Source of the DNA: Halanaerobiaceae bacterium
Lineage (GTDB): Bacteria > Bacillota > Halanaerobiia > Halanaerobiales > Halarsenatibacteraceae
Direction of reading: 5' to 3'
Assembly (NCBI GenBank): GCA_003553225.1
Contig: PWDW01000060.1
Location: forward strand, 1-64,000
Length of the DNA stretch: 64,000 nucleotides
Shown: one piece after another, positions 25,667-34,875 of the stretch
Layout of the letters: every line of letters begins with the position of its first letter
How positions within the stretch are numbered: the first letter of the stretch is position 1
Made by a program: the position numbers and the translations under genes
Notes under the pieces: generated by a model
Told to the model about the DNA's origin: nothing
The model's database searches: none
Seen by the model: the letters and a program-made list of their open reading frames with translations, nothing else

Positions 25667-27328
25667 TTAAAAATTAATGTTAAAATCTATTATATCATTA
25701 CCTATATCATAATTAAAGCCCAGCTCAAAACAATCATATTCTCTGCTGAGACCAATATTTAGTGACTCCCAGGTCCCCGATGTCTGTTCATATGCTATTT
25801 CCCCCGACAGCCGCCAGAAGGAATCAGGTTCAGGCAATTCAAAGCTTAAATTAATACCTGTACCCAGCACCATACTGTAATCGATAATTCTTCTAAAATT
25901 TTGCAGCTCTATACTGTTTTTTACCGAGAGCTGACCCTGGAGGCTCAAATCTTCACCTATGTTATAATCAGAAGCATATGTAATACCGGTACCCAGCTTT
26001 TGGGAAAGATCCACAAAAGACCATTCACTAAAATTATATCTTAAATCACCCGTAAATTCCAGAGTTAAATTATCTTTCGGCAGCCAATTCTGTTTGGTTT
26101 CCAGACCCAAATAACCTGCTCCCTGCTGGAAATTATTTTCCAATATCAATTTGTTTTCACCCGGCTCCCATTCCGTCTCCACCATTAAACGGGCCCAGGA
26201 ACGAATAATCTCATCTGTCAGTAAATAATCAATTTCTCCTTCAAACTGCCAGTTATCTTCTTTATACAATATTTCTGCTGCTAACTTTTGGTCTAAATCA
26301 TAATTTAAAAGACCGGCTGCTTTAAAATCAGCTGCCTGATATGCAGTATAAAAACGGGAGCCCCATTCCTCCCGAACTTCTAATCCATCATGGATCCGGA
26401 CCCAGTTGATCCCGGACTCAAATAACAGATCATTGGTGTATTGATACCGACCACCCTGATAGCTGCCATATACCCGGTCACCTTCACTGTTTCTGTAATA
26501 TTCCAGTTCACTTATGTAAGTCAGCCGGGGGTTTATAGGCCATCTGTTCTGCAGTTTTAGGTCAATCACACCCTGCTGTTCTAACAGCAGCGAAATCTGG
26601 CCCTGAATCTCTTCACCAACCTGATAGGGATATATTACTTCCATAGTAAGTCCGGTCTGTGAGCTGTATCCTATTGAAGGTACGGGAAAAGGGTGGCTGA
26701 TCTCATATTCACCATCTATTTCCTCATAATGAACCACATACCCGGGGAGCTGCAGCAGCCTGTTATCCCTCCACCACAGAGAAACCTCAGAACCGGTGAT
26801 TCTTTTTTCGGGATAGATGCGCACTTCAGCGGCCCTTATTGAATAATGAGGGTCATCATCAAAACGGCAGGTGGTAAACATCGCCTCCTGCAGATGCAGA
26901 GAGTATTCGCGATCCCGGTATATGTTTATTATTCCGCCCGAAAAGTTTACAGCACCAATCTCACTCTCGGCCTCATACAGCTGACCGGTCCGCTGTTCAA
27001 TGTCAAAATAAAGATAATTTCCGGTTATTTTCTGATCAGCACTTATCAGCATAACCCGTTCCCGGGCCTCGATTATACCCTCCTGAAGATCAATTATCAG
27101 ACTATCAGTCCGGACCTCAAGATCCTGATATCTAAATACAACATCCCCGGTAGTGGAAATAATATTGTTTTGATAATCATACCTTATATCATCACCTTCC
27201 AGAAGATATTCCCCACCGGCCGCAGTATTTGAATATGCTGTCAACAGGATAACAAAAAAAATAATCAAAAAGACAAGCACATTATGAAAAATTTTTGAAT
27301 GCAAAAAAATCACCCTCTGAAGTGCCAA
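25667..27328 (-). CDS. LptD-like LPS assembly protein (second copy, stand-alone)
   Basis: This 553-aa protein has a signal-anchor-like N-terminus (about 8-35), an LptA/OstA-type beta-jellyroll (about 40-150, with GDDIRYDYQNNIISTTGDV), and then LptD signatures: FTTCRFDDDPHYSIRAAEV, IYPEKRITG and PSIGYSSQTGL (about 215-225). The remainder is a beta-strand barrel ending in DFNINF. LptD inserts LPS into the outer leaflet. At 553 aa it is shorter than E. coli LptD (about 780). It shares the window with the LptD half of the 41720-45037 fusion, so the cell has two LptD-like proteins. It leads a unit with lpxA (16-base gap). Confidence 0.85.
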   Translation of the reverse strand: MALQRVIFLHSKIFHNVLVFLIIFFVILLTAYSNTAAGGEYLLEGDDIRYDYQNNIISTTGDVVFRYQDLEVRTDSLIIDLQEGIIEARERVMLISADQKITGNYLYFDIEQRTGQLYEAESEIGAVNFSGGIINIYRDREYSLHLQEAMFTTCRFDDDPHYSIRAAEVRIYPEKRITGSEVSLWWRDNRLLQLPGYVVHYEEIDGEYEISHPFPVPSIGYSSQTGLTMEVIYPYQVGEEIQGQISLLLEQQGVIDLKLQNRWPINPRLTYISELEYYRNSEGDRVYGSYQGGRYQYTNDLLFESGINWVRIHDGLEVREEWGSRFYTAYQAADFKAAGLLNYDLDQKLAAEILYKEDNWQFEGEIDYLLTDEIIRSWARLMVETEWEPGENKLILENNFQQGAGYLGLETKQNWLPKDNLTLEFTGDLRYNFSEWSFVDLSQKLGTGITYASDYNIGEDLSLQGQLSVKNSIELQNFRRIIDYSMVLGTGINLSFELPEPDSFWRLSGEIAYEQTSGTWESLNIGLSREYDCFELGFNYDIGNDIIDFNINF

Positions 27329-27382
27329 AAATAACCAGCCTTTACTTACTATCTGATATAAAAAAATGATAGATAAAATTAA

Positions 27383-27412
27383 AACCTATTTAGCACACAG
27401 GCCAAATAGGTT
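27383..27412 (-). terminator. intrinsic terminator after the 331-aa barrel gene
   Basis: AACCTATTT and AAATAGGTT form a perfect 9-bp stem, followed on the minus strand by TTAATTTTATC and further T-rich sequence. It lies about 65 bases after the stop codon at 27477. Confidence 0.65.
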
Positions 27413-27476
27413 ACCGGTAAATAATATTTATATAATATTTTTATCTGCCTGAGTCTTACTCAACCCGAAAATTGTA

Positions 27477-28472
27477 TTAGAAGTTAATCTGAAAACTGGC
27501 CTCAATATTGGAGCGAGAGGAACCATTCTCTCCTTCAGATTCCTGAATACCAACCGATTCATTAAACTGCTGGTAACCAATGGAAAGACTTGAAATGTTA
27601 TTGATATTTAAATCAAGCCCCAGATCCCAGCTGGTAGAATCTTCAAACCGTGAAAAAATATCAGGATTAAAGACCTTATAGGAAGCACTTAGAGTAACAA
27701 AATCCTGATAACCCACTTCCATACCGGTCACCGATTCTCTCTTCTGGTTTTCTCGATCAATTAAATAACTGGCCCTGATCTGGCCGGCATCTTCAAAATA
27801 TTCCAGCCCCAGGCTCGTCTGGTAGCCCCCTTCTCGCTGCAGTAAATCTCGCTGCATAAAATCAGCAGAAATAAGAAAATGGCTGGAAGCCTGGTGGCTT
27901 ATGCCTAAAGCCCCACCTGTGTCCAGGTCGGTCAGCCCCATCTCTGAGAGCAGAACCGGATCATTCTCAACAACCAGATAATCCCGGCCATCAATATTGG
28001 CCGTCAGAATAGTGTCCGAATCAAGCTGATACTCCAGGCCCATATTTTTATTTATACCTATATTATATTTATCTTCCCGGTAATCATAGTCAGCTTCCAG
28101 GGTTATACCCGGAAAAAGATCAAAATAAAATATATCATCCCGATAACCGGAATTTACATTCAGGTTATTCTGCAGGCCTAAAGATTCAATACCACTTAAC
28201 TCATCTACCACAGAATCGTCTGGGGAACCCACATCATAACGAGAGGCCAGGTCCTCCAGCTGGCTTAAACCTTCTTCGGAAAAATCCCGCTCGATATTAT
28301 CAATAAAATCCAGATTATTAAGGGATTCAAAGAAATACAAATTGTTATTGGTGATATTTAGATAAGGGTCTACAGCAGCACGGGCCGGCTGATAAAAGAA
28401 AAGAGCTGATAATATAAAAAATATTATAAGTGCAGATATATAAAACCCGGTTTTAGCCCTCATTTTTTTCAC
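27477..28472 (-). CDS. predicted outer-membrane beta-barrel protein
   Basis: This 331-aa protein has a basic start and signal peptide (about 12-33, ending PARAA), a short helical/acidic region (about 50-95) and then regular amphipathic strands with periodic Tyr/Phe, ending EASFQINF with a C-terminal Phe, as expected of an outer-membrane barrel. I do not recognise a named family. It lies between the ompM-like porin gene and the LptD-like gene, all on the minus strand, with its own terminator downstream. Confidence 0.6.
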   Translation of the reverse strand: MKKMRAKTGFYISALIIFFILSALFFYQPARAAVDPYLNITNNNLYFFESLNNLDFIDNIERDFSEEGLSQLEDLASRYDVGSPDDSVVDELSGIESLGLQNNLNVNSGYRDDIFYFDLFPGITLEADYDYREDKYNIGINKNMGLEYQLDSDTILTANIDGRDYLVVENDPVLLSEMGLTDLDTGGALGISHQASSHFLISADFMQRDLLQREGGYQTSLGLEYFEDAGQIRASYLIDRENQKRESVTGMEVGYQDFVTLSASYKVFNPDIFSRFEDSTSWDLGLDLNINNISSLSIGYQQFNESVGIQESEGENGSSRSNIEASFQINF

Positions 28473-28625
28473 CTCTTTAGATAAAATTCTAAATTACCAG
28501 CCGTGCAAAAATATCTGAAAAAAACCACCAGAAGCTGTAAACAAATTTTCGGCTGTTTTATATTAGACCGATAATAAACCAAAACTTTGCAAAAATTTTA
28601 ACTACAGTCTAAAAATAAAAAAGGA

Positions 28626-28653
28626 AGGGCCCGGGGAAAATCCCCGGAACCCT
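28626..28653 (-). terminator. intrinsic terminator of the ompM-like gene
   Basis: AGGG-CCGGGG and CCCCGG-CCCT arms form a GC-rich stem with a short AAAAT loop. On the minus strand it is followed by TTCCTTTTTTATTTTT. It lies 25 bases after the porin stop codon. Confidence 0.9.
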
Positions 28654-28677
28654 GTGATTCATGATTGGGAGGCTCTG

Positions 28678-31260
28678 TTAGAATTCAACGGACAGGCCAC
28701 CACTTACTCTTCTGATTTCATAGTCTGCCAGATCGTCACTGCCTTCAAAGGCTTCAAACTTAGTGTCTTCCAGACTGAGGTCAGCGTTAATACCTTCTAC
28801 TACTTCATAATCCAGACCTACATTGTATTCATGCAGAATACCACCGGACTGGAAGATTTCATAGGAACTGTCATCAAAGACAGTGTGACCGAATTCCTTG
28901 TTACCATAGCGGTAACCACCGGTCATGGTCAGGCTGTCAGTCATTGCCTTTTCAGCATCGATACCGGCTTCCATGGCTGTACCCATTTCATCTGCAAAGT
29001 CACCCTGGTCTGTTATAATACCATAGTAAGCATAGGGCATCAGATCCAGGCCAAAGGGTGAGAGCAGCACATCTTTGTCCATATTAACGGTACCGAATCC
29101 AACAAGTGCATTATCAAGCTGATTCAGATATTTGATGGCGGTAACTCCAAAGATTCCCGGAGTAAATTCTCCACCATATTCATGCAGAATAGCATCGGGA
29201 TCAGCATCTGCATGGAAGTCCCGGGACAGATCAGCCCAGGCCTTCATGTCACCAACTGCATACTGGGCAAACAGAGTACCCAGAATTTCGTCTGTGGTAT
29301 AACCTGCACCTTTGATATCATCATCAGGATCTACTTCCAGGTCACCAGGTGCAAAGTCATCTCCGCGGTTCACATAATTCAATCCGGTTTCTACGGTCAG
29401 ATTGGTGATTAAATCCCAGCTTCTAAAGAGATTATATCTGAGATAGGAAGCATCATCATAGTCAACCTGGTTTTCATAAACCAGGGTGTTTTCAAAACCG
29501 AATAGTTCTTCATAGGCACCAAATGCCAGATGCATGCTGGTAGCTTCAGGTTCATAATCCTGCAGCATCATTTCGATATTCAGAAGATTCAGCCCACCAT
29601 AGATGTCATATCCGGTATTCTGATCAAAGGGATCGGATGGATGAACTCCCACCAGATCCTGATTGTTGTGATAGTTAAATTCCAGAGCCTGAATGGGGCC
29701 AAAGGCATCACGGGCCACATTAAGGTGCATATAGTACTCGGCAAAACCGATATCACTGACGGCAAAGGTCGGTGTAATGTCAAAACCGGCCAGCTCAATC
29801 AGGGTATCCATTCCTACTACACCGTTAAATTGATCAATTCCTGGTTCATTTACTCCATCTTCAACGGCAAAGAGATACTCCGCACCAAAGTTAATATTCA
29901 GCGGGTTCTGGAAGGGTGAAATGCCCAGCAGCTGTCCCATGGTGGTCTGACCACCAATTGCATTTTCATGCAGGGCATAGGTGTAATCTTCATCATAAAC
30001 AGCGGTAACACCATCTACAGGATCGGTGAAAAGATAATCGGTCATACTAATTTCCTGACCAGAATCAATTACGGCGGTTAAGTTATCAGTGGTAATTTCA
30101 CCTTTAATATAGTCACCAATAAAACCATCAGAAGTATCAACTGCGATTAAATCTTCTAAAGTAACCAGTAAGTCCAAGTTGGCAGCAAAGCTGGGTCTCT
30201 GCAGCAGTACATTGACTCCAACTTCATGATTGAAATGGTCATCTGTAGAAATTAAGAAATCACCAACTTCATCCATATCTATGCCAGAATTATAGGGATC
30301 TACAAAATAATATCCACCTTCATCTACCCAGCCATCCCACCTGTAATAACTGGCAGAATAGGAAGGATCAACAAACTGAACAGTTGGTTCTTCAGCCAGT
30401 TCTTCTTCTATGGCTGTAATTTCAGCACCCAGATCTTCAATAGCATCATTCAGGGCGTGATAGCGCATCTGCTGCAGTCTGCCGGCAGTTTCAACATCAA
30501 CTTCCAATCTATTCAGACGGTTAACTAAATTATCAACATCGGTCTGAATCTCCTGCAGAGCTTCCATCTGGGCCTGCAGTTCATCAACATCATCCAGCAG
30601 TCCACCCAGGCGGGCCATATTGGAGCCCACATGACCCTGAACATTTTCCAGCTGAGTTTCCAGAATTCTTATATCAGTCTGCAGCTCGGCCAGATCATCT
30701 TCAGTTACTTCCGGATCTTCGGGAAGCTCATCCAGAGTGGCCTCTATGTCTTCTATAGTAGCAGTCAGTGTATCATAACGCATCTGGCTCATTCTGGAGA
30801 CTATATCCAGCTCAACTTCCATTCTGTCAACCTGTTCCTGAAGATCGGAAGTCATCCGCTCAACCAGCTGAGCTATTTCTTCTTCATCAACAGTTTCTAC
30901 TTCATCGAGCATGGCATTTACTATAGATTCTACAGCTTCTGCCTGCTCAACTGTCAGTCCTGCTTTTAATCTATCAACATCATTCTGCAGATCCATCAGA
31001 ATATCATAAAGATCATCATTATCTTCCTGGATCCTTACCCAGGCCCGCTCAAAAGCAACAGCAAATTCGTAACGAGTAAAGGCCTGATCACCTTTGTATT
31101 CACCATCCGGATAACCTTCAATTACTCCGGTTGCTGCGAGTTCCTGAATAGCGTCATAGGCCCAGTGATCGGGGTCTACATCAGGAAAAGTTCCGGCTAC
31201 AGCAGAAAAAGAGAGTGTAAACACGAGCGCCAAAGCCAACAATATACTTAATTTCTTCAT
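28678..31260 (-). CDS. ompM: OmpM-type porin: SLH domain, coiled coil, beta-barrel
   Basis: This 860-aa protein has a signal peptide (about 1-22), one SLH domain (about 24-75; FPDVDPDHWAYDAIQELAATG, then FTRYEFA), a coiled coil of roughly 200 residues (about 85-290) and a long C-terminal beta-barrel ending SGGLSVEF. This layout is the OmpM family of diderm Firmicutes, where the SLH domain grips the peptidoglycan-linked polymer and the barrel sits in the outer membrane, tethering the two. The coil has two similar copies of a segment with MRYHAL/MRYDTL, hinting at internal duplication. It is monocistronic, with a strong promoter, a leader of about 355 bases and a strong terminator, as expected for an abundant protein. 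Confidence 0.92.
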   Translation of the reverse strand: MKKLSILLALALVFTLSFSAVAGTFPDVDPDHWAYDAIQELAATGVIEGYPDGEYKGDQAFTRYEFAVAFERAWVRIQEDNDDLYDILMDLQNDVDRLKAGLTVEQAEAVESIVNAMLDEVETVDEEEIAQLVERMTSDLQEQVDRMEVELDIVSRMSQMRYDTLTATIEDIEATLDELPEDPEVTEDDLAELQTDIRILETQLENVQGHVGSNMARLGGLLDDVDELQAQMEALQEIQTDVDNLVNRLNRLEVDVETAGRLQQMRYHALNDAIEDLGAEITAIEEELAEEPTVQFVDPSYSASYYRWDGWVDEGGYYFVDPYNSGIDMDEVGDFLISTDDHFNHEVGVNVLLQRPSFAANLDLLVTLEDLIAVDTSDGFIGDYIKGEITTDNLTAVIDSGQEISMTDYLFTDPVDGVTAVYDEDYTYALHENAIGGQTTMGQLLGISPFQNPLNINFGAEYLFAVEDGVNEPGIDQFNGVVGMDTLIELAGFDITPTFAVSDIGFAEYYMHLNVARDAFGPIQALEFNYHNNQDLVGVHPSDPFDQNTGYDIYGGLNLLNIEMMLQDYEPEATSMHLAFGAYEELFGFENTLVYENQVDYDDASYLRYNLFRSWDLITNLTVETGLNYVNRGDDFAPGDLEVDPDDDIKGAGYTTDEILGTLFAQYAVGDMKAWADLSRDFHADADPDAILHEYGGEFTPGIFGVTAIKYLNQLDNALVGFGTVNMDKDVLLSPFGLDLMPYAYYGIITDQGDFADEMGTAMEAGIDAEKAMTDSLTMTGGYRYGNKEFGHTVFDDSSYEIFQSGGILHEYNVGLDYEVVEGINADLSLEDTKFEAFEGSDDLADYEIRRVSGGLSVEF

Positions 31261-31327
31261 TATCTAATTTCCCCCTTGCTTGTTTTAAATCTCGATTGTT
31301 TTGTTTTTGATGTTTATCAACAAACCC

Positions 31328-31373
31328 GGGGAACCGAACTATGAGTATCCTAGTTTCCTCAAGTTCTATCCCC
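31328..31373 (-). promoter_or_regulatory. leader hairpin upstream of ompM
   Basis: On the minus strand GGGGA, GAACT and TGAG pair in turn with TCCCC, AGTTC and CTCA across a 12-base loop. The hairpin lies about 70 bases before the ompM start and lacks a T run, so it may stabilise the mRNA rather than terminate it. Confidence 0.55.
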
Positions 31374-31452
31374 TGAGCAGAGTTAACAAAACATCATTAA
31401 TCAGAAACCCTGTCTCAATTACAGTTATGTGTATTGAGTGTATAGGTTCCCT

Positions 31453-31521
31453 ATTATCTCCTTTCGCTCTGCGGTTCGGGGGTTCACCTCCTTTCTCCCA
31501 CGGTTTAGCTTTGGAGATAAT
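31453..31521 (-). promoter_or_regulatory. structured RNA element in the ompM leader, class unknown
   Basis: On the minus strand ATTATCTCC (31521-31513) pairs perfectly with GGAGATAAT (31461-31453), closing a 69-base element. Inside are GC-rich segments that could form GGAGG/CCCCC and GCT/AGC pairings and purine-rich joints (GAGCGAAAGG). The closing helix and position in a long leader suggest a regulatory RNA or an mRNA-stabilising fold. I could not match it to a riboswitch class. Confidence 0.5.
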
Positions 31522-31624
31522 AAGACTTTTGACGGTATTCTTTTACATATCACCTGCAGAAACAGCCCACAAATACGGTAAATATGTAAATGAAACAGGT
31601 AAATACTAATTTCAGCTAACATAT

Positions 31625-31653
31625 ATAATATAGATAATTTCCGAAAATGTCAA
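31625..31653 (-). promoter_or_regulatory. sigma-A promoter of ompM
   Basis: On the minus strand TTGACA (31653-31648), a 17-base spacer and TATTAT (31630-31625) predict a transcript start near 31617 and hence a 5' leader of about 355 bases. The 31654-31861 stretch behind it is AT-rich with nothing recognisable. Confidence 0.8.
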
Positions 31654-31861
31654 ATTTAAATCACCAAAATATTTCATGACCTGTTTACATGATTTATATA
31701 TTTTTATAAACCAGGGCAAATCAGGGCATAATATATAACCGGTATCTTTATTATTCGAGACAAAAACATTAATTCCTGCAAATAAAACAAATTTTTATGT
31801 TTTTTGTATCCATTAATTGTAATTCAAGACTTCCCGGAAAATTCCTCCCTGAAATTGAAAT

Positions 31862-32290
31862 TTATTTTTTCTTTTGCGGACTGCTTAAATTATTTTTTAT
31901 ATATTCTCGGCCCAAAATCACCGCTGTTAGGTCATCTAGCTCCTGATCCGGCCTCCAGGACACAATCTTGAAAAGTAATTTTTTCAAAAAGGAACTGTGC
32001 TGCTGCCGGTATAATTTTTCAGCCCTGCGGGTTGAGCCCTGTTCTTCAATAAGCTCTTTTTCTATATCCCTAAGCTGGTCATCAGCTTTCAGCAGCTGCC
32101 AGATATTTTCACTGGAGGTACCATCTCCTACAATGATAAGATCAACTTCAAAGTTCTGAACTGTTTCTTTTAATACCCGATCAATATGCGGAGTTTTTAT
32201 AATATCTTTATAAAGAACAGCAGCATCTTTTTTTGAAATTACAGCAATTCCTGATTTTTCCCGTCCGGGATCAACGGCAAGCAGAGACAT
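31862..32290 (-). CDS. RuvX/YqgF-like RNase H-fold protein
   Basis: This 142-aa protein opens with LLAVDPGREKSGIAV, the RNase H-fold strand with catalytic Asp, has a middle DLIIVGDGTSS strand and a C-terminal DDLTAVILGREY helix with acidic residues. This matches YqgF/RuvX-like nucleases, some of which process pre-16S rRNA. It diverges from canonical YqgF (no PLNMNG-type motif), so it may be a paralog with another role. It starts 6 bases after the DUF3084 stop and is co-transcribed at the tail of the OM supercluster. Confidence 0.75.
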   Translation of the reverse strand: MSLLAVDPGREKSGIAVISKKDAAVLYKDIIKTPHIDRVLKETVQNFEVDLIIVGDGTSSENIWQLLKADDQLRDIEKELIEEQGSTRRAEKLYRQQHSSFLKKLLFKIVSWRPDQELDDLTAVILGREYIKNNLSSPQKKK

Positions 32291-32296
32291 GTTTAA

Positions 32297-33571
32297 TCAC
32301 TCATTCTCTTTTCGTTTTATTTCAAAAGTCAGGTTTGAAGAACCAAGGTTATCCTGACGCCAGATATCTTCGGAGGCATAAACCCCAACTTCAACCAGTT
32401 CTTCCCGGTCATCAATCCTGTTCAGCAGCCGATAATACTCAGTAAAATCCAGGGTGCCCACATCTCGCTCTCCATCATTCAGCAGGCCCTGATGTACTGC
32501 CTGTTCACTGATCTGGTTTAACAGCTCCTGGAGATGCTCTTCAATCTCCTCCGGGGATAGGGTGGCATCAATAATTTTTGCGGCAATTTTCTCTCCGGAC
32601 TCAAAAACCACCCTGTCCTCAATTAAATTCATGAAATCTGCCAGAAGCCAGTCTCCGGGAGAAACATTCACCCGGGCCACCAGCCGGACAATCACCCTCC
32701 GGCCTTCTTCCATATTATACATTACCCGGGCAATATTAAATATCTCTTCTTCTCTGAGCCGCAGGGCCATACCGGTCTCATCATCTACCCTTATGGGGCG
32801 CCTTGAAGCTTTTTGGTCAGCTTCATTAAGAAACTCTTCTATGGCAGCAATAGTTTCTCTTTCCGAACGCCCACCTTCAAGCACATCGGAATGAATGACA
32901 TCTCCTTTTTGATAAACCAGATTTTCTCCCCGGTAAGATGAATAAAGATCACTATAGGTAGAATATAAACTGCCCAGCAGCTCAGCATCCTGCCGCAGCA
33001 GATCATAACGTTCTTCCAGTTCAGCAATATCCTGGTTTAACTCCCTGATGGTAAATTCCAGATTATCTCTTTCATCTCTTAGTTCCTCAACCAGGCTGTT
33101 TAATTCCTGTCTCTCCACTTCCAGTCTTTCTATATCGTCTCGAGCTTCAGACAAACTCTGCTCAGCCCGGCCCAGCTCCTCCCGGGTGACAGATAGCTCT
33201 TCTTCAAGTTCATTCTTGCTGTCCTGAAGTTCAGACAGCTCAGCCGTTTTTTCTTCTATTTCCAGTCTCCGGGCCTCCAGTTCAGCATCCCGTTCCTCAA
33301 GCTGCTCATTTAAATTATCCAATCTATTAAGAACCTGATTAATATTGAAAAGAGCCTGACGTAATCCACTGTAAGTAACCAGTAAAATAGTAATGGACAG
33401 CCCGGCAATTAAAATACCTGTGACCACAGTAATAATAATAGAAGAGTAACGGGGCCGGAGGCCAAAAATTGACAGGCGTTTTTTCCCCGCCTTCATACCT
33501 ATTTGATCACCCAGATAAGCTATTAATCCACTAAGAATAATAACAAGTCCAATTAAAAGACCTCCATTCAT
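32297..33571 (-). CDS. DUF3084 membrane-anchored coiled-coil protein
   Basis: This 424-aa protein has two membrane segments (about 5-22 and 44-68) with GDQIGMKAGKKRLSIFGLRPR between them, a DUF3084 signature, then a Glu/Leu-rich coiled coil (about 85-205) and a C-terminal domain (about 210-420). Function is unknown; the family is common in cyanobacteria and diderm Firmicutes and often neighbours envelope genes. ATG at 33571 is preferred because GGGGAGG lies eight bases before it; a GTG three codons upstream overlaps that site. Confidence 0.85.
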   Translation of the reverse strand: MNGGLLIGLVIILSGLIAYLGDQIGMKAGKKRLSIFGLRPRYSSIIITVVTGILIAGLSITILLVTYSGLRQALFNINQVLNRLDNLNEQLEERDAELEARRLEIEEKTAELSELQDSKNELEEELSVTREELGRAEQSLSEARDDIERLEVERQELNSLVEELRDERDNLEFTIRELNQDIAELEERYDLLRQDAELLGSLYSTYSDLYSSYRGENLVYQKGDVIHSDVLEGGRSERETIAAIEEFLNEADQKASRRPIRVDDETGMALRLREEEIFNIARVMYNMEEGRRVIVRLVARVNVSPGDWLLADFMNLIEDRVVFESGEKIAAKIIDATLSPEEIEEHLQELLNQISEQAVHQGLLNDGERDVGTLDFTEYYRLLNRIDDREELVEVGVYASEDIWRQDNLGSSNLTFEIKRKENE

Positions 33572-33707
33572 GGCCTCCACCTCCCCTGTTTATGATTTCT
33601 GAAAACAAATAAGTTAATAATCCTTTGATCAATTCAATACCCATAGCTGCCGAAAAGATCCTGCAGCCCGGTTAGCACATTTCTGTATTCCAAAGTGAGC
33701 TGTCCGG

Positions 33708-34805
33708 TTAACGGCCCACCCGGATCAGCATCAGGCTGCCAGCGGCAAAAAACACCAAATTCTGCATCCAGGCTCCCAGCCAGGGAGGAATAGTTCCTCC
33801 GGTCCCCAGGGCTTCTCCCACACTCATCAATATATAGTAAAGAAAAATAACAATAATACTGATCCCCATGCCCACTGCTGAGCCCCCGGATCTCCTCCTC
33901 TTAATTCCCAGGGGAGCGGCCAGCAGTACAAATATAAAATTGGCAAAAGGAATAGAAAGCCGCATATGCCATTCAACTTTTTGTTCAGCAGTATCCTGAC
34001 CCTGTTCCTCTTTTAGGGCTATAAGCTCTGCCAGTTCACCCAAATTCATGTCTTCTGTATCTTTGCTCATCTGGGAAATTCTATCCGGTTCAGCGGTAAT
34101 CTGACCGGCCTCCCAGCGGGAAAAACTGATCTCCGGAACTCTGGCCCCCGGTTCCAGATGATAAATAACCCCTTCGTGAAAATACCAGGAAGCATCAACC
34201 CAGCGGGCCTCCTGGGCCTTAATTAAGGTGGCCGGACGATCCTGATAATAATCATGGAAGAATACATCGCTCATAATTCCCGTATCAGCATTAAAATGAC
34301 CGGCATAAAGAACATAATCAGGATAACCGGTTTCAGAATCAATAGGAGTCCAGAACAGATCACTCTGAGTTCTTGGTCTAACCTCACCCCGCCTTATTTC
34401 GTGCATCATCTGATTAAAGATATAATTAGCCCGGGGAACCACAGCTTCATTTATTCCGATAGTTAAAAAACTCATCAACAGCCCCAACAGCAGAGCCGGG
34501 ATTAATATTCTGTATATGCTGACTCCCCCAGCCCGGAGGGCCACGATCTCACTATCTCCGGCCAGACGATTATAACACATTATTGTAGCCAGAAGGGTGG
34601 CCATAGGAAATGTAAAAACAATCACTGAAGGTAAAGATAAAATCAGCATTCTGATAACACTTATGATCCCAATTCCATATTCTATATATAAATCGGTTAG
34701 ATCAAAAAGGAGATCAGTACCGATGAAAATTGCCGTAAAAGCAGCAACTCCAAACAAAAACGGAATTAATAATTCCTGTGTGAGATAGCGATAAATAATC
34801 TTCAT
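33708..34805 (-). CDS. lptF: LPS export permease, LptF/LptG family
   Basis: This 365-aa inner-membrane protein has about six membrane segments (three before residue 125, three after about 285) around a periplasmic jellyroll (about 135-260). Family landmarks include TFPMATLLATI, the MRLSIPFANFIFVLLAAPLGIK segment and GGTIPP near the end. LptF and LptG form the channel of the LptB2FG exporter that lifts LPS from the inner membrane. It is directly downstream of lptB. A second family member is the N-terminal third of the 41720-45037 fusion, so the pair would make LptF/LptG. Which is F and which G is not certain. Confidence 0.88.
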   Translation of the reverse strand: MKIIYRYLTQELLIPFLFGVAAFTAIFIGTDLLFDLTDLYIEYGIGIISVIRMLILSLPSVIVFTFPMATLLATIMCYNRLAGDSEIVALRAGGVSIYRILIPALLLGLLMSFLTIGINEAVVPRANYIFNQMMHEIRRGEVRPRTQSDLFWTPIDSETGYPDYVLYAGHFNADTGIMSDVFFHDYYQDRPATLIKAQEARWVDASWYFHEGVIYHLEPGARVPEISFSRWEAGQITAEPDRISQMSKDTEDMNLGELAELIALKEEQGQDTAEQKVEWHMRLSIPFANFIFVLLAAPLGIKRRRSGGSAVGMGISIIVIFLYYILMSVGEALGTGGTIPPWLGAWMQNLVFFAAGSLMLIRVGR

Positions 34806-34875
34806 TAAAATGCTGACTCCTTACAGTACAAATTATACAATAAAAATAATATAATACCAAATACAGCTGTTAACA

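Noticed and set aside
28678-31260. Long plus-strand frames opposite ompM, TamB and others
   Set aside because: They lack ribosome binding sites and family features and follow from the codon use of the real minus-strand genes.
31453-31521. c-di-AMP (ydaO), c-di-GMP, SAM or cobalamin riboswitch in the ompM leader
   Set aside because: The element is too short and lacks the full conserved cores of these classes. It is reported only as an unassigned structure.
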